Assembly (NCBI RefSeq): GCF_022414575.1 | Contig: NZ_JADWYQ010000028.1 | Coordinates: 26,795-90,794 of the forward strand | Length of the DNA: 64,000 nucleotides | Reading direction: 5' to 3' | DNA from: Streptomyces sp. MUM 178J | GTDB taxonomy: Bacteria > Actinomycetota > Actinomycetes > Streptomycetales > Streptomycetaceae | Translations under genes and position numbers: made by a program | Notes under the pieces: model-generated | Database searches by the model: none | Told to the model about the DNA's origin: nothing | What the model saw: the letters and a program-made list of their open reading frames with translations, nothing else | In this document: positions 1 through 8,259 of the stretch, in pieces | Layout of the letters: each line of letters begins with the position of its first letter | Numbering within the stretch: position 1 is the stretch's first letter

Positions 1-894
1 GCCCAGGGCATCTTCACCAACTTCGCCCAGGTCCAGCAGACCTCCCGGAAGAAGCCGCCCTTCGGCATCGCGCAGATGGGCAAGTCCTTCCGCAACGAGA
101 TCACCCCCGGCAACTTCATCTTCCGCACCCGCGAGTTCGAGCAGATGGAGATGGAGTTCTTCGTCAAGCCCGGCGAGGACGAGCAGTGGCACGAGTACTG
201 GATGGAGCAGCGCTGGAACTGGTACCGCGACCTTGGTCTCCGTGAGGAGAACATGCGCTGGTACGAGCACCCCAAGGAGAAGCTCTCCCACTACTCCAAG
301 CGCACCGCCGACATCGAGTACCGCTTCCAGTTCGGCGGCAGCGAGTGGGGCGAGCTGGAGGGCGTCGCCAACCGCACCGACTACGACCTCTCCGCCCACT
401 CCCAGGCGTCCGGCACCGACCTGTCGTACTTTGACCAGGAAGCCGGCGAGCGCTGGACCCCGTACGTCATCGAGCCCGCCGCCGGCGTCGGCCGCACCAT
501 GCTCGCCTTCCTCCTCGACGCGTACAACGAGGACGAGGCCCCCAACGCCAAGGGCGTCATGGAGAAGCGCGCCGTGATGCGCCTCGACCCGCGCCTTGCT
601 CCCGTCAAGGTCGCGGTGCTTCCGCTCTCCCGCAACCCGCAGCTCTCGCCCAAGGCCAAGGGCCTCGCCTCGGACCTGCGCAAGCTCTGGAACATCGAGT
701 TCGACGACGCGGGCGCCATCGGCCGCCGCTACCGCCGCCAGGACGAGATCGGCACGCCGTTCTGCGTCACCGTCGACTTCGACACCCTGGACGACAACGC
801 GGTCACCGTGCGCGAGCGCGACACGATGAAGCAGGAGCGCGTCTCGCTCGACCAGATCCAGACCTACCTGGGCAGCCGCCTGCTCGGCTGCTGA
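1..894 (+). CDS. glyS: Glycyl-tRNA synthetase, 3' part (5' end outside window)
   Basis: The reading frame is open from base 1 and gives the last 297 residues of a class II, alpha2-type glycyl-tRNA synthetase, which charges tRNA-Gly in the cytoplasm. Class II motif 2 is seen as [14 protein letters not shown] and motif 3 as [14 protein letters not shown]. The C-terminal part is the anticodon-binding domain ([17 protein letters not shown] onward), ending at TGA 892-894. The usual length is about 460 residues, so roughly a third is missing upstream. A perfect hairpin terminator follows 30 bp after the stop. Identification is secure. Confidence 0.97.
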   Translation, partial: AQGIFTNFAQVQQTSRKKPPFGIAQMGKSFRNEITPGNFIFRTREFEQMEMEFFVKPGEDEQWHEYWMEQRWNWYRDLGLREENMRWYEHPKEKLSHYSKRTADIEYRFQFGGSEWGELEGVANRTDYDLSAHSQASGTDLSYFDQEAGERWTPYVIEPAAGVGRTMLAFLLDAYNEDEAPNAKGVMEKRAVMRLDPRLAPVKVAVLPLSRNPQLSPKAKGLASDLRKLWNIEFDDAGAIGRRYRRQDEIGTPFCVTVDFDTLDDNAVTVRERDTMKQERVSLDQIQTYLGSRLLGC

Positions 895-924
895 CGCCCG
901 CGCCCCAAGGCGGCTTCACGGCAT

Positions 925-964
925 GCGAAGCCCCCGGTTCCACGTACGGAACCGGGGGCTTCGC
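925..964 (+). terminator. Intrinsic terminator of glyS
   Basis: A perfect 17-bp inverted repeat (925-941 with 948-964) has a 6-base loop, ACGTAC. It starts GCGAAGCCCCC and ends GGGGGCTTCGC. There is no long T run, as is usual in Streptomyces. Confidence 0.85.
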
Positions 965-979
965 TGCACACTGGGCACC

Positions 980-1201
980 ATGCCGACGACCCTCATACCC
1001 AGCCTCAGCAGATGGGACCAGCACGGCCGCGAACACGTCGTGCGCGCCCACCGGGCCGGAATCCGGCGCACGTTGCGCTGCGGCACCTGCGGCTGGCGCA
1101 AGGCCGCGCGGTTCCTGCCGTATCTCCCCTGGCTGAAAGCGGAGAGCCACCTCATGGAAGCCCACCAGGCGACGGTCGACCCGGCCGCGGGCCGCGCCTG
1201 A
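980..1201 (+). CDS. Small CxxC/His protein, unknown function
   Basis: This is a 73-residue ORF from ATG 980. An upstream in-frame start at 923 would begin inside the glyS terminator, so 980 is preferred. The middle has CGTCGW (a CxxC pair) followed about 27 residues later by HLMEAHQ, an arrangement that could bind one zinc ion. It is rich in Arg and aromatic residues. I do not recognise a named family; similar small proteins may be common next to Streptomyces glyS. GC-rich third positions support translation. Confidence 0.6.
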   Translation: MPTTLIPSLSRWDQHGREHVVRAHRAGIRRTLRCGTCGWRKAARFLPYLPWLKAESHLMEAHQATVDPAAGRA

Positions 1202-1211
1202 GCGCTCCGCA

Positions 1212-1262
1212 GGACGCGCCACGGTGCGCCGTCGAGCGGACGCGCCACGGTGCGCCGTCGAG
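1212..1262. repeat. Perfect 25-bp direct repeat
   Basis: Positions 1212-1236 and 1238-1262 are identical (GGACGCGCCACGG...GTCGAG), separated by one base. The repeat lies in the gap between the small CxxC protein and the DUF6243 gene. Confidence 0.9.
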
Positions 1263-1463
1263 GGGGCGGGCCCCCGACGGTCGTCCGGAAGGCCCGAAAA
1301 TCGGGTGCTCCGACGCCCTCCGCCCCGCTACCGTCGCCGTCATGGACGCATTCCTCCCGATCTACGAGTGAGGGGAGGGCGGCCCGGCCTGCCGGCCCGG
1401 CGCCGCCTCCTTCCGACGCGAATCAGCACATACCGCACTTCTCACTGCGAATGGGAGAAACCC

Positions 1464-1673
1464 ATGGCCAAGAGTCGTAACAACCTCCTCGGCGTCGGCG
1501 GTCAGCGCCGCAAGCTGTCCCGCGCCGACCAGCAGGGCGGCGGCCCGTCCCGCGCGGCCGACCGCAGCGCCGCCGCCGACCAGAAGCAGGACCTGCTGCG
1601 CAGGATGCGTGAGCGCAGCCGGGGGCAGTCGGCGCCGTCTCCTCAGTCCCCGCGGCAGGACGGCGACAGCTGA
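1464..1673 (+). CDS. DUF6243 family small basic protein
   Basis: This is a 69-residue protein from ATG 1464 with GGGAG about 8 bases upstream. The N-terminus MAKSRNNLLGVGGQRRKLSR is the hallmark I associate with the actinobacterial DUF6243 family, followed by a polar Ala/Arg/Gln-rich tail that is probably disordered. The function of the family is unknown. A strong terminator (1689-1732) follows, so it is probably transcribed alone from the 1202-1463 gap. Confidence 0.8.
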   Translation: MAKSRNNLLGVGGQRRKLSRADQQGGGPSRAADRSAAADQKQDLLRRMRERSRGQSAPSPQSPRQDGDS

Positions 1674-1688
1674 ACACACGGCACAGAA

Positions 1689-1732
1689 GACCAGGGCCCG
1701 GCCCGCAGCGCGCTGCGGGCCGGGCCCTGGTC
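1689..1732 (+). terminator. Long GC-rich hairpin terminator
   Basis: A perfect 21-bp inverted repeat (1689-1709 with 1712-1732) lies just after the DUF6243 stop codon. The apical bases will open to form the loop. Confidence 0.85.
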
Positions 1733-1825
1733 CAGGAGCGGCCGAAGCCCGCTCCCCGGGCTTTACGGGTCGGCCGTGCCCGCGGGTGTGTGAGGGCCAC
1801 TGCCGCGGTGCGGGACAATGGGCCG

Positions 1826-3022
1826 ATGACCACCACCCCGCTCCCCGGGCTGTCGATAGGCCCGTACGCCGTGCAGCCGCCCGTGGTGCTCGCTCCCATG
1901 GCCGGCATCACCAACGCGCCGTTCCGCACGCTCTGCCGCGAATTCGCCGAAGGCGGGCGGGGGTTCGGGGGTCGTCCCCCGGGGGGTGCGGCCGCCGGCG
2001 GGAAGGGCCTGTTCGTCAGCGAGATGATCACGACGCGGGCGCTGGTGGAGCGCAACGACAAGACCATGCAGCTGATCCACTTCGACGCGAGCGAGACCCC
2101 GCGGTCGATCCAGCTGTACGGGGTGGACCCGGTCACCGTCGGCAAGGCCGTCCGCATGATCGTGGACGAGGGCCTGGCCGACCACGTCGATCTGAACTTC
2201 GGCTGCCCGGTGCCGAAGGTCACCCGCAAGGGCGGCGGCTCCGCCCTGCCGTACAAGCGGCCGCTGCTGCGGGCGATCCTGCACGAGGCGGTGACGAACG
2301 CCGGGGATCTGCCGGTGACGATGAAGATGCGCAAGGGCATCGACGACGATCACCTGACGTATCTGGACGCCGGCCGGATCGCGGTCGAGGAGGGCGTGAC
2401 GGCGATCGCGCTGCACGGCCGCACGGCGGCCCAGCACTACGGCGGCACGGCCGACTGGGACGCAGTCGCCCGGCTGAAGGAGCATGTGCCGGAGATCCCG
2501 GTGCTCGGCAACGGCGACATCTGGACGGCGGACGACGCGCTGCGCATGGTCCGCGAGACCGGCTGCGACGGGGTCGTGGTGGGGCGCGGCTGCCTGGGCC
2601 GCCCGTGGCTCTTCGCGGACCTGGTGGCGGGCTTCGAGGGCGCGGGCCCGGACGCGTACGCAAGGCCGTCGCTGCGTCAGGTCGCGGACGTCATGGTGCG
2701 CCATGCGCACCTGCTGGGGGAGTGGATCGGCGACGAGGCGCGGGGCGTCGTCGACTTCCGCAAGCATGTGGCCTGGTATCTGAAGGGCTTCTCGGTGGGC
2801 TCCGAGATGCGCAAGCGGCTCGCGATCACCTCCTCCCTGGACGAGCTGCGCGAGCTGCTCGCCGAGCTGGACCTCGACCAGCCCTGGCCGTCCGGCGCGG
2901 ACGGCCCGCGCGGGCGGACGTCCGGCAACAACCGGGTGGTGCTGCCGGACGGCTGGCTTCGGGACCCGTACGACTGCGCGGGCGTCACGGCGGACGCGGA
3001 ACTGGACACCTCGGGCGGCTGA
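1826..3022 (+). CDS. dusB: tRNA-dihydrouridine synthase (DusB type)
   Basis: This 398-residue FMN enzyme reduces uridine to dihydrouridine in tRNA D-loops. Start ATG 1826 (MTTTPLPGLSIGPY) is preferred over an in-frame codon at 1790. Family signatures visible: VVLAPMAGITNAPFR (FMN-binding strand), DLNFGCPVPKV with the catalytic Cys, MKMRKG, ALHGRTAAQ and GNGDIW...GVVVGRGCLGRPWLF. An unusual Gly-rich stretch of about 20 residues (EGGRGFGGRPPGGAAAGGKG) sits between the FRTLCREF helix and LFVSEM, where homologues normally have only a few residues. It is the last gene before a convergent GntR gene. Confidence 0.93.
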   Translation: MTTTPLPGLSIGPYAVQPPVVLAPMAGITNAPFRTLCREFAEGGRGFGGRPPGGAAAGGKGLFVSEMITTRALVERNDKTMQLIHFDASETPRSIQLYGVDPVTVGKAVRMIVDEGLADHVDLNFGCPVPKVTRKGGGSALPYKRPLLRAILHEAVTNAGDLPVTMKMRKGIDDDHLTYLDAGRIAVEEGVTAIALHGRTAAQHYGGTADWDAVARLKEHVPEIPVLGNGDIWTADDALRMVRETGCDGVVVGRGCLGRPWLFADLVAGFEGAGPDAYARPSLRQVADVMVRHAHLLGEWIGDEARGVVDFRKHVAWYLKGFSVGSEMRKRLAITSSLDELRELLAELDLDQPWPSGADGPRGRTSGNNRVVLPDGWLRDPYDCAGVTADAELDTSGG

Positions 3023-3023
3023 C

Positions 3024-3069
3024 GTCCCGGACTCTGCCTATGTCCCGGGCTCTGCCTGCGTCCGGGCCC
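3024..3069. repeat. 18-bp tandem repeat after dusB
   Basis: GTCCCGG(A/G)CTCTGCCT(AT/GC) occurs at 3024-3041 and 3042-3059, with a partial third copy at 3060-3069, directly downstream of the dusB stop. Confidence 0.8.
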
Positions 3070-3101
3070 TTGAGGCCTCTTCCAGGCGCGCCGAGGGAGG
3101 G

Positions 3102-3854
3102 TTACCCGTCCAGCCTGCCCGCCCGGCGCGACAGCGGGGAGGCGTCCGCGGAGTTGCTGACGCTGAAGGTGACCGCGCCCGCGACATACCGGTCGTCGGT
3201 CCATTCGATGGGGCGGCCCGTCGCGGTGCAGGTCAGATGGCGTTGGCGGAGGAGGGGGCTGCCGCGGCGGACGTGGAGGAGGCGGGCGTCGACGCTGCCG
3301 GCCGGGACCGCGTCGATCAGATGGTCGCCGTAGTGGGCGACGATGCCGTGGGCGTCGGCGAGGCTGTTCATGATGGAGACGCAGTCGTCGGGGAGCTCCT
3401 CGACCGACGGGGCGACCCAGTCCGCGTAGGCGGTGCGTTCCAGCATGGCCGGTTCGCCGTCGAGGAGGCGCAGGCGGACCACATAGAGGACGCCGGCGCC
3501 CGGCGGCAGGGTCAGTCGGGTGGACTCCGTGGGAGTGGCGGGGCGGCGGGTACGGGTCAGGATGCGGCTGGAGATCTCGTAGCCCTCGCCCTGGGCCCAC
3601 TGGGCGAAGCTGTTCAACTCGGCGAAGCTGTGCCGCCGTTCGCGCCGAAGCACGATGCGGCGTGCGCCCTGGCGGGAGCCGATGAGGCCTTCGGAGGCGA
3701 GGAGGGCGACCGCCTGGCGCACCGTGCCGCGGGAGGCGGACCAGCGGGCCGCGAGGTCGCTCTCGCTGGGCAGCTGGGAGCCGACCGGGTACTCGCCGCC
3801 GAGGATCGAGCGGCGCAGGGCCTCCGCGATCTGCAGATAACGCGATGCCGCCAC
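3102..3854 (-). CDS. GntR-family regulator, HutC/UTRA subfamily
   Basis: This is a 250-residue regulator. The N-terminal winged helix spans residues 5-72 (YLQIAEALRRSILGGEY, LPSESDLAARWSASRGTVRQAV). Residues 80-245 form a UTRA ligand-binding domain of HutC type (YVVRLRLLDGEPAMLERTAY, IEWTDDRYVAG). It is divergent from the five-gene transporter/phosphatase operon starting at 4127, with 272 bp between them. Inference: it controls that operon in response to the transported compound or a derivative. Candidate HutC-like half sites are at 3923-3930 and 4083-4096. Confidence 0.92.
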   Translation of the reverse strand: MAASRYLQIAEALRRSILGGEYPVGSQLPSESDLAARWSASRGTVRQAVALLASEGLIGSRQGARRIVLRRERRHSFAELNSFAQWAQGEGYEISSRILTRTRRPATPTESTRLTLPPGAGVLYVVRLRLLDGEPAMLERTAYADWVAPSVEELPDDCVSIMNSLADAHGIVAHYGDHLIDAVPAGSVDARLLHVRRGSPLLRQRHLTCTATGRPIEWTDDRYVAGAVTFSVSNSADASPLSRRAGRLDG

Positions 3855-4082
3855 GCGTTCGCCCTCCGTGTCAGGGGTTAAGTGTGCGCAGTTCGCCGTA
3901 GAACCGCTGCTGTTTCCAGTCAGCCTAGACCGGGGGAGGGGCTGCTGTCGCCACCGTCGCCGAGAGGCCCGCTGGGCGCTGGATCACGGGGAGGAAACGG
4001 TTTTCGGTCTTCGGGAAGCCGTGCCCGGCACGTCATTCGCCGTTCATGAACCGGCCAGGTCCGCCGGGCGAACTGAACCCGG

Positions 4083-4096
4083 CTTGTTCAGACAAG
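4083..4096. promoter_or_regulatory. Candidate GntR/HutC operator
   Basis: CTTGT-TCAG-ACAAG is a perfect 5-bp-arm dyad that resembles the HutC core GTNTAKAC (here GTTCAGAC). It lies 30 bp before the GTG start of the binding-protein gene. A second core-like word, GCCTAGAC, is at 3923-3930 near the divergent regulator. Confidence 0.5.
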
Positions 4097-4126
4097 TTCC
4101 GTCCCCTCGGCTCTTGGGAGAGACCC

Positions 4127-5284
4127 GTGTTCAGATCTGCCGGCCGCGGCACGGCCGCCCTGCTCGGCGCCGCCGCCGTCCTCACGTCCCTCAGCGCCTG
4201 TGGCGCCGCCCCCGACGACACGGCCGACGCGGCCGGCAGCGGCGGGGTCAAGGCGTCTGCCGCCGGCTCCGCCGCCGACTTCGGCGGGATGAAGGAGCTT
4301 ATCGCCGCAGCCCAGAAGGAGGGCGAGCTCAACGTCATCGCCCTGCCGCCGGACTGGGCCAACTACGGCGAGGTCATCAAGGCGTTCGAAGCGAAGTACA
4401 AGATCAAGGTCAACAGCGAGAACCCGGACGCCTCCAGCGCCGACGAGATCGCCGCCGTGAAGTCCCGCAAGGGCCAGAAGCGCGCCCCCGACGTGCTGGA
4501 CCTGGGTATCGCCTTCGCCCGGAGCGGCGCCGAGGAAGGGCTGTTCGCGCCTTACAAGGTCGAGTCCTGGGACAAGATCCCGGACTCCCAGAAGGACGCC
4601 GAGGCGCGCTGGTACAACGACTACGGCGGCTATGTCTCCATCGGCTGCGACGCCGAGCGGATCAAGAACTGCCCGCAGACGTTCGCCGACCTGCTCAAGC
4701 CCGAGTACAAGGGCAAGGTCGCGCTCAACGGCAACCCGACCAAGTCCGGGTCCGCCTTCGGCGGCGTGTACGCCGCGGCGCTCGCGAACAAGGGCTCCTT
4801 CGGCGACATCCAGTCCGGCATCGACTTCTTCGCCGAGCTGAAGAAGAGCGGCAACTTCATCCCCGTGGAGTCCACCCCGGCCACGGTCGAGAAGGGCGAG
4901 ACGCCCATCAGCATCGACTGGGACTACCTCAACGCCGGGTACGCCGACCAGTTCAAGGACAAGGGCGTCGACTGGAAGGTCGCCGTCCCCAGCGACGGCG
5001 TCTACGCCCAGTACTACTCGCAGGCCGTCAACAAGGAGGCCCCGCACCCGGCCGCCGCCCGCCTGTGGATGGAGTTCCTCTACAGCGCCGAGGGCCAGAA
5101 CCTGTGGCTGAAGGGGTACGCCCGGCCCGTTCTGCTCCCCGCGATGATCGAGGACGGCACCGCGGACAAGGAGTTCACCGGCAAGCTCCCCAAGGTCTCC
5201 GACGCGCCCGCCTTCCCCTCCTCCGAGGAGCTGGACAAGGCCAAGGCCGACCTCGCAGAGAAGTGGGACAAGGCCCTCTCCTGA
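4127..5284 (+). CDS. ABC importer substrate-binding lipoprotein
   Basis: This 385-residue lipoprotein is the extracellular solute-binding component of the importer. GTG 4127 is chosen because GGGAG (4116-4120) sits 6 bases upstream and it gives a clean lipoprotein signal, MFRSAGRGTAALLGAAAVLT followed by the lipobox LSAC. The mature part has the periplasmic-binding-protein fold of the PotD/FutA/PhnS group (NVIALPPDWANYGEVIKAF; ISIDWDYLNAGYAD). Its stop overlaps the next start (ATGA), so translation is coupled. The substrate is not determinable from sequence; the linked HAD phosphatase makes 2-aminoethylphosphonate or another phosphorus compound plausible, with iron or polyamine as alternatives. 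Confidence 0.88.
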   Translation: MFRSAGRGTAALLGAAAVLTSLSACGAAPDDTADAAGSGGVKASAAGSAADFGGMKELIAAAQKEGELNVIALPPDWANYGEVIKAFEAKYKIKVNSENPDASSADEIAAVKSRKGQKRAPDVLDLGIAFARSGAEEGLFAPYKVESWDKIPDSQKDAEARWYNDYGGYVSIGCDAERIKNCPQTFADLLKPEYKGKVALNGNPTKSGSAFGGVYAAALANKGSFGDIQSGIDFFAELKKSGNFIPVESTPATVEKGETPISIDWDYLNAGYADQFKDKGVDWKVAVPSDGVYAQYYSQAVNKEAPHPAAARLWMEFLYSAEGQNLWLKGYARPVLLPAMIEDGTADKEFTGKLPKVSDAPAFPSSEELDKAKADLAEKWDKALS

Positions 5285-6189
5285 TGACCGCGCTCTCCCA
5301 GCCCCCCACGCCTGTCGCCGGCGGCGCGTCCCGTCGCCGCCGGCGGCGGCGCGGACCCCGCACGCATCTCGCCGCGCTGCCGCTGCTCGGCTTCACCGCG
5401 CTGTGCTTCGGACTGCCCGTCGGCGCGCTGCTGTACGGGGCCGTCACCCGCACCGACCCGGACACCGGCGCCACCGCGGTCACCGGCGAGCATCTCGCCC
5501 GCTCGCTCCAGGGGCCCTATCTCGGCTCCCTGATCGGCAGTGTGCAGCTCTCGGCGCTCACGGCGCTGATCGGCTCGGTCCTCGGCGTCCTGATCGCCCA
5601 GGCGATCGTCACCTCACGCTCCCGCGCCCTGCGCGACGCCGCGCTCACCGCGTCCGGCGTGCTCGCCAACTTCGGCGGCGTGCCGCTCGCGTTCGCGTTC
5701 ATCGCGACCCTCGGCATCTCCGGAGTCGTCACCCAGCTCGCCGACCTCACCTCGCTCGGCTGGAACCTGTACTCCTTCACCGGGCTCGCCGTCGTCTATC
5801 TGTACTTCCTCACCCCGCTGATGGTGCTCGTGATCGTCCCAGCGCTGGACGGGCTGCGGCCCCAGTGGCGCGAAGCCGCGCAGAACGCAGGCGCAAGCGG
5901 ACGCCAGTTCTGGCTCCACATCGGCCTGCCCGTGCTCGCGCCCTCGCTGCTCGGCGGCTTCGTCCTCCTCTTCGGCAGCGCCTTCGCCGCGCATGCCACC
6001 GCCGCCGCCCTCGTCGGCGGCTCGGTGCCGCTCGTCACCCTGAAGATCGCCGACGCGCTGTCCGGGAACGTGCTCGTCGGCCAGGAGAACGTGGCTCTCG
6101 CTCTCAGCCTCGACATGATCCTGATCGCCGGGCTCGTGATGGCGGTCTACCTCCCCCTCCAGCGACGGAGCGCGCGATGGCTGCGATGA
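5284..6189 (+). CDS. ABC importer permease 1
   Basis: This is a 301-residue inner-membrane permease of the binding-protein-dependent type with about six helices. After an Arg-rich cytoplasmic N-terminus, the first membrane segment is LAALPLLGFTALCFGLPVGA. The EAA loop, which contacts the ATPase, is EAAQNAGASGRQFWLHIGLP. ATG 5284 overlaps the preceding TGA, and its own 3' end overlaps the next permease by 13 bp. Confidence 0.9.
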   Translation: MTALSQPPTPVAGGASRRRRRRRGPRTHLAALPLLGFTALCFGLPVGALLYGAVTRTDPDTGATAVTGEHLARSLQGPYLGSLIGSVQLSALTALIGSVLGVLIAQAIVTSRSRALRDAALTASGVLANFGGVPLAFAFIATLGISGVVTQLADLTSLGWNLYSFTGLAVVYLYFLTPLMVLVIVPALDGLRPQWREAAQNAGASGRQFWLHIGLPVLAPSLLGGFVLLFGSAFAAHATAAALVGGSVPLVTLKIADALSGNVLVGQENVALALSLDMILIAGLVMAVYLPLQRRSARWLR

Positions 6190-7082
6190 CGACCTCCACG
6201 ATCGACCGCCCCGCGCGGGCGGCCGCGACACGCCGGAGAGGGCGGCCCCGCATCTGGCGGGGGGCCGTGCTCGCGCTCGCCGCCTGCTACTTCCTGATCC
6301 CGCTGGCCGCCTCCTTCGTCTTCACCGTGCACACCCCGGGGCAGGGCGTCTCCTTCGAGGCCTACACCGCGCTGCTCGCCGCCGACGGATTCACCGACAG
6401 CCTGCTGCTGTCGCTCTCCCTCGCCGCCGCGACCATCGCACTCGCCCTGCTGCTGGCCGTGCCCGCGCTGGTCGCGGTGCGCCTCGGCGCGCCGCGGCTG
6501 CGGCCCGTTGTCGAGGTGATGTGCATGCTGCCGCTGGTCGTGCCGCCGATCGCGCTGGTCACCGGCGTCAGCACCGTGCTGCGCTGGGGGCCGGACCAGC
6601 TGTCGCGCACGCCCCTGTACCAGACGTTCCTCGCCGTGCAGAACGAAGAGTTCCCGCTCGTGCTCGTCCTCGCGTACACGGTGCTGGCGCTGCCGTTCGT
6701 CTACCGCTCGCTGGACACCGGGCTGCGCGCGGTCGATGTGCCGACCCTGGTGGAGGCCGCCCGCAACTGCGGCGCGTCCTGGCCGTACGTCGTCGTCCGC
6801 GTCCTGCTGCCCAATCTGCGTGCCGCGCTCGCCGGGGCCGCGTTCCTCACCCTGGCGCTGGTGCTCGGCGAGTTCACCATCGCCTCGCTCCTCGGCTTCG
6901 AGCCGTTCGCGGTGTGGATCGTCACCATCTCCGGCTCGCAGGCGAGGATGTCCGTGGCCGTCTCCGTCCTCAGCCTGCTCATCACCTGGGCGCTGCTGCT
7001 TCTGCTGTCCCGCGCGGGCACGGCGGCGGCCACCGCCGCCCCGTCCCGCGACTCCTCCCGTACCTCCCGCAAGGAGCCCTGA
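6177..7082 (+). CDS. ABC importer permease 2
   Basis: This second 301-residue permease is the partner of the preceding one, so the channel is a heterodimer. ATG 6177 is used; a second ATG at 6186 is equally possible. Hydrophobic segments include AVLALAACYFLIPLAASFVF and FLTLALVLGEFTIASLLGF. The EAA loop is EAARNCGASWPYVVVRVLLP. A Ser/Ala-rich C-terminal tail follows. The ATPase gene starts 4 bp after its stop. Confidence 0.9.
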   Translation: MAAMTTSTIDRPARAAATRRRGRPRIWRGAVLALAACYFLIPLAASFVFTVHTPGQGVSFEAYTALLAADGFTDSLLLSLSLAAATIALALLLAVPALVAVRLGAPRLRPVVEVMCMLPLVVPPIALVTGVSTVLRWGPDQLSRTPLYQTFLAVQNEEFPLVLVLAYTVLALPFVYRSLDTGLRAVDVPTLVEAARNCGASWPYVVVRVLLPNLRAALAGAAFLTLALVLGEFTIASLLGFEPFAVWIVTISGSQARMSVAVSVLSLLITWALLLLLSRAGTAAATAAPSRDSSRTSRKEP

Positions 7083-7086
7083 GACC

Positions 7087-8259
7087 ATGTCCACCCCCAC
7101 CGCCGAGGCCGAGCGGGCACGCCCGGCCGCCGCAGCGGCGTCCGGCGCGCGCGTCGAATTCCGCGGGCTGCGCCGGGCGTTCGGCGCGACCGTCGCCCTC
7201 GACGGCCTCGATCTGAGTGTCGAGCCCGGCGAACTGATGGCGCTCCTCGGCCCCTCGGGCTGCGGCAAGACCACCGCTCTGCGGGTGCTCGCCGGATTCG
7301 AGCACCCGGACGCGGGCGAGGTGCTGCTCGACGGCGAGGACATCACCGGTGTGCCGGCCAACCGGCGCGACGCCGGGATGGTGTTCCAGTCGTACAGCCT
7401 CTTCCCCAATCTGAGCGCCCGCGACAACGTCGCCTTCGGGATGCGCGTCCGCAGGGTCCCGGCCGCCCGGCGCAACGCCCGCGCCGCCGAACTCCTCGAC
7501 CTGGTCGGCCTGCCCGACCACGGGGACCGCTTTCCGCACCAGATGTCCGGAGGCCAGCAGCAGCGCGTGGCCCTCGCCCGTGCCCTGGCCCTCGAGCCGC
7601 GGGTGCTGCTGCTCGACGAGCCGCTGTCCGCGCTGGACGCCAAGGTGCGGCTCAGCCTGCGGGAGGAGATCCGGCGGCTGCAGCTCTCCCTCGGCGTCAC
7701 TGCCGTGTTCGTCACCCACGACCAGGAGGAGGCGCTGTCCATGGCGGACCGGGTCGCCGTCCTCAACGCGGGGAGGCTGGAGCAGTGCGCCGCCCCGGCC
7801 GAGCTGTACGAGCGGCCCGCGACCGCCTTCACAGCCTCCTTCATCGGCACCATGAACCGGCTGCCGGGTCTGCTGACCGGCGGCGGGACCGTGGCGGTCG
7901 CGGGGCAGAAGCTGCCCGTGGACGGCGACGTGCCGACCGCCGTACGGGATGTGGAGGTGCTCATCCGGCCCGAGAACGTCGCCGTGGCCGCCGAACCGGA
8001 CGGCGAGGCGGTGGTCGCCTCCGCCTCCTTCCTCGGCGCGGTCACCCGCGTCCACGCGGAGCTGGCGGGCGTCGGCACGATCACCGCGGACGTCCCCTCG
8101 CGCGACGCAGTGGACCTGGCACCCGGTGCCCGCGTCCGGATCGGCCTCGCGGAACGCCCGGTCCGTGTCGTGCCGTCGGCGTCGCCGGCGGCGACGCCGA
8201 CGGAGGCGGCGGCCGCGACGGCGACTGCCGGGGCCGCAGCTGCCGGGGCCGCCGAGTGA
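7087..8259 (+). CDS. ABC importer ATP-binding subunit with TOBE domain
   Basis: This 390-residue ATPase energises the importer. Visible motifs: Walker A GPSGCGKTT, Q-loop VFQSYSLFP, signature MSGGQQQRVALARAL, Walker B VLLLDEPLSALD and H-loop VFVTHDQEEAL. Residues about 260-365 form a TOBE-type regulatory domain (VLIRPENVAVAAE). The last 25 residues are an Ala/Thr-rich tail, longer than in most relatives. The PotA/FutC/PhnT subfamily fits. Its last codons overlap the HAD start (GTGA). Confidence 0.92.
   Translation: MSTPTAEAERARPAAAAASGARVEFRGLRRAFGATVALDGLDLSVEPGELMALLGPSGCGKTTALRVLAGFEHPDAGEVLLDGEDITGVPANRRDAGMVFQSYSLFPNLSARDNVAFGMRVRRVPAARRNARAAELLDLVGLPDHGDRFPHQMSGGQQQRVALARALALEPRVLLLDEPLSALDAKVRLSLREEIRRLQLSLGVTAVFVTHDQEEALSMADRVAVLNAGRLEQCAAPAELYERPATAFTASFIGTMNRLPGLLTGGGTVAVAGQKLPVDGDVPTAVRDVEVLIRPENVAVAAEPDGEAVVASASFLGAVTRVHAELAGVGTITADVPSRDAVDLAPGARVRIGLAERPVRVVPSASPAATPTEAAAATATAGAAAAGAAE

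Noticed and set aside
1609..3333. Long Arg/Gly-rich plus-strand ORF over dusB
   Set aside because: It is a frame shadow of dusB; composition and codon bias are wrong and the dusB frame has full family signatures.
4000..4126. Riboswitch in the leader of the binding-protein gene
   Set aside because: No conserved TPP, cobalamin or other aptamer core could be recognised; the dyad there fits a protein operator better.
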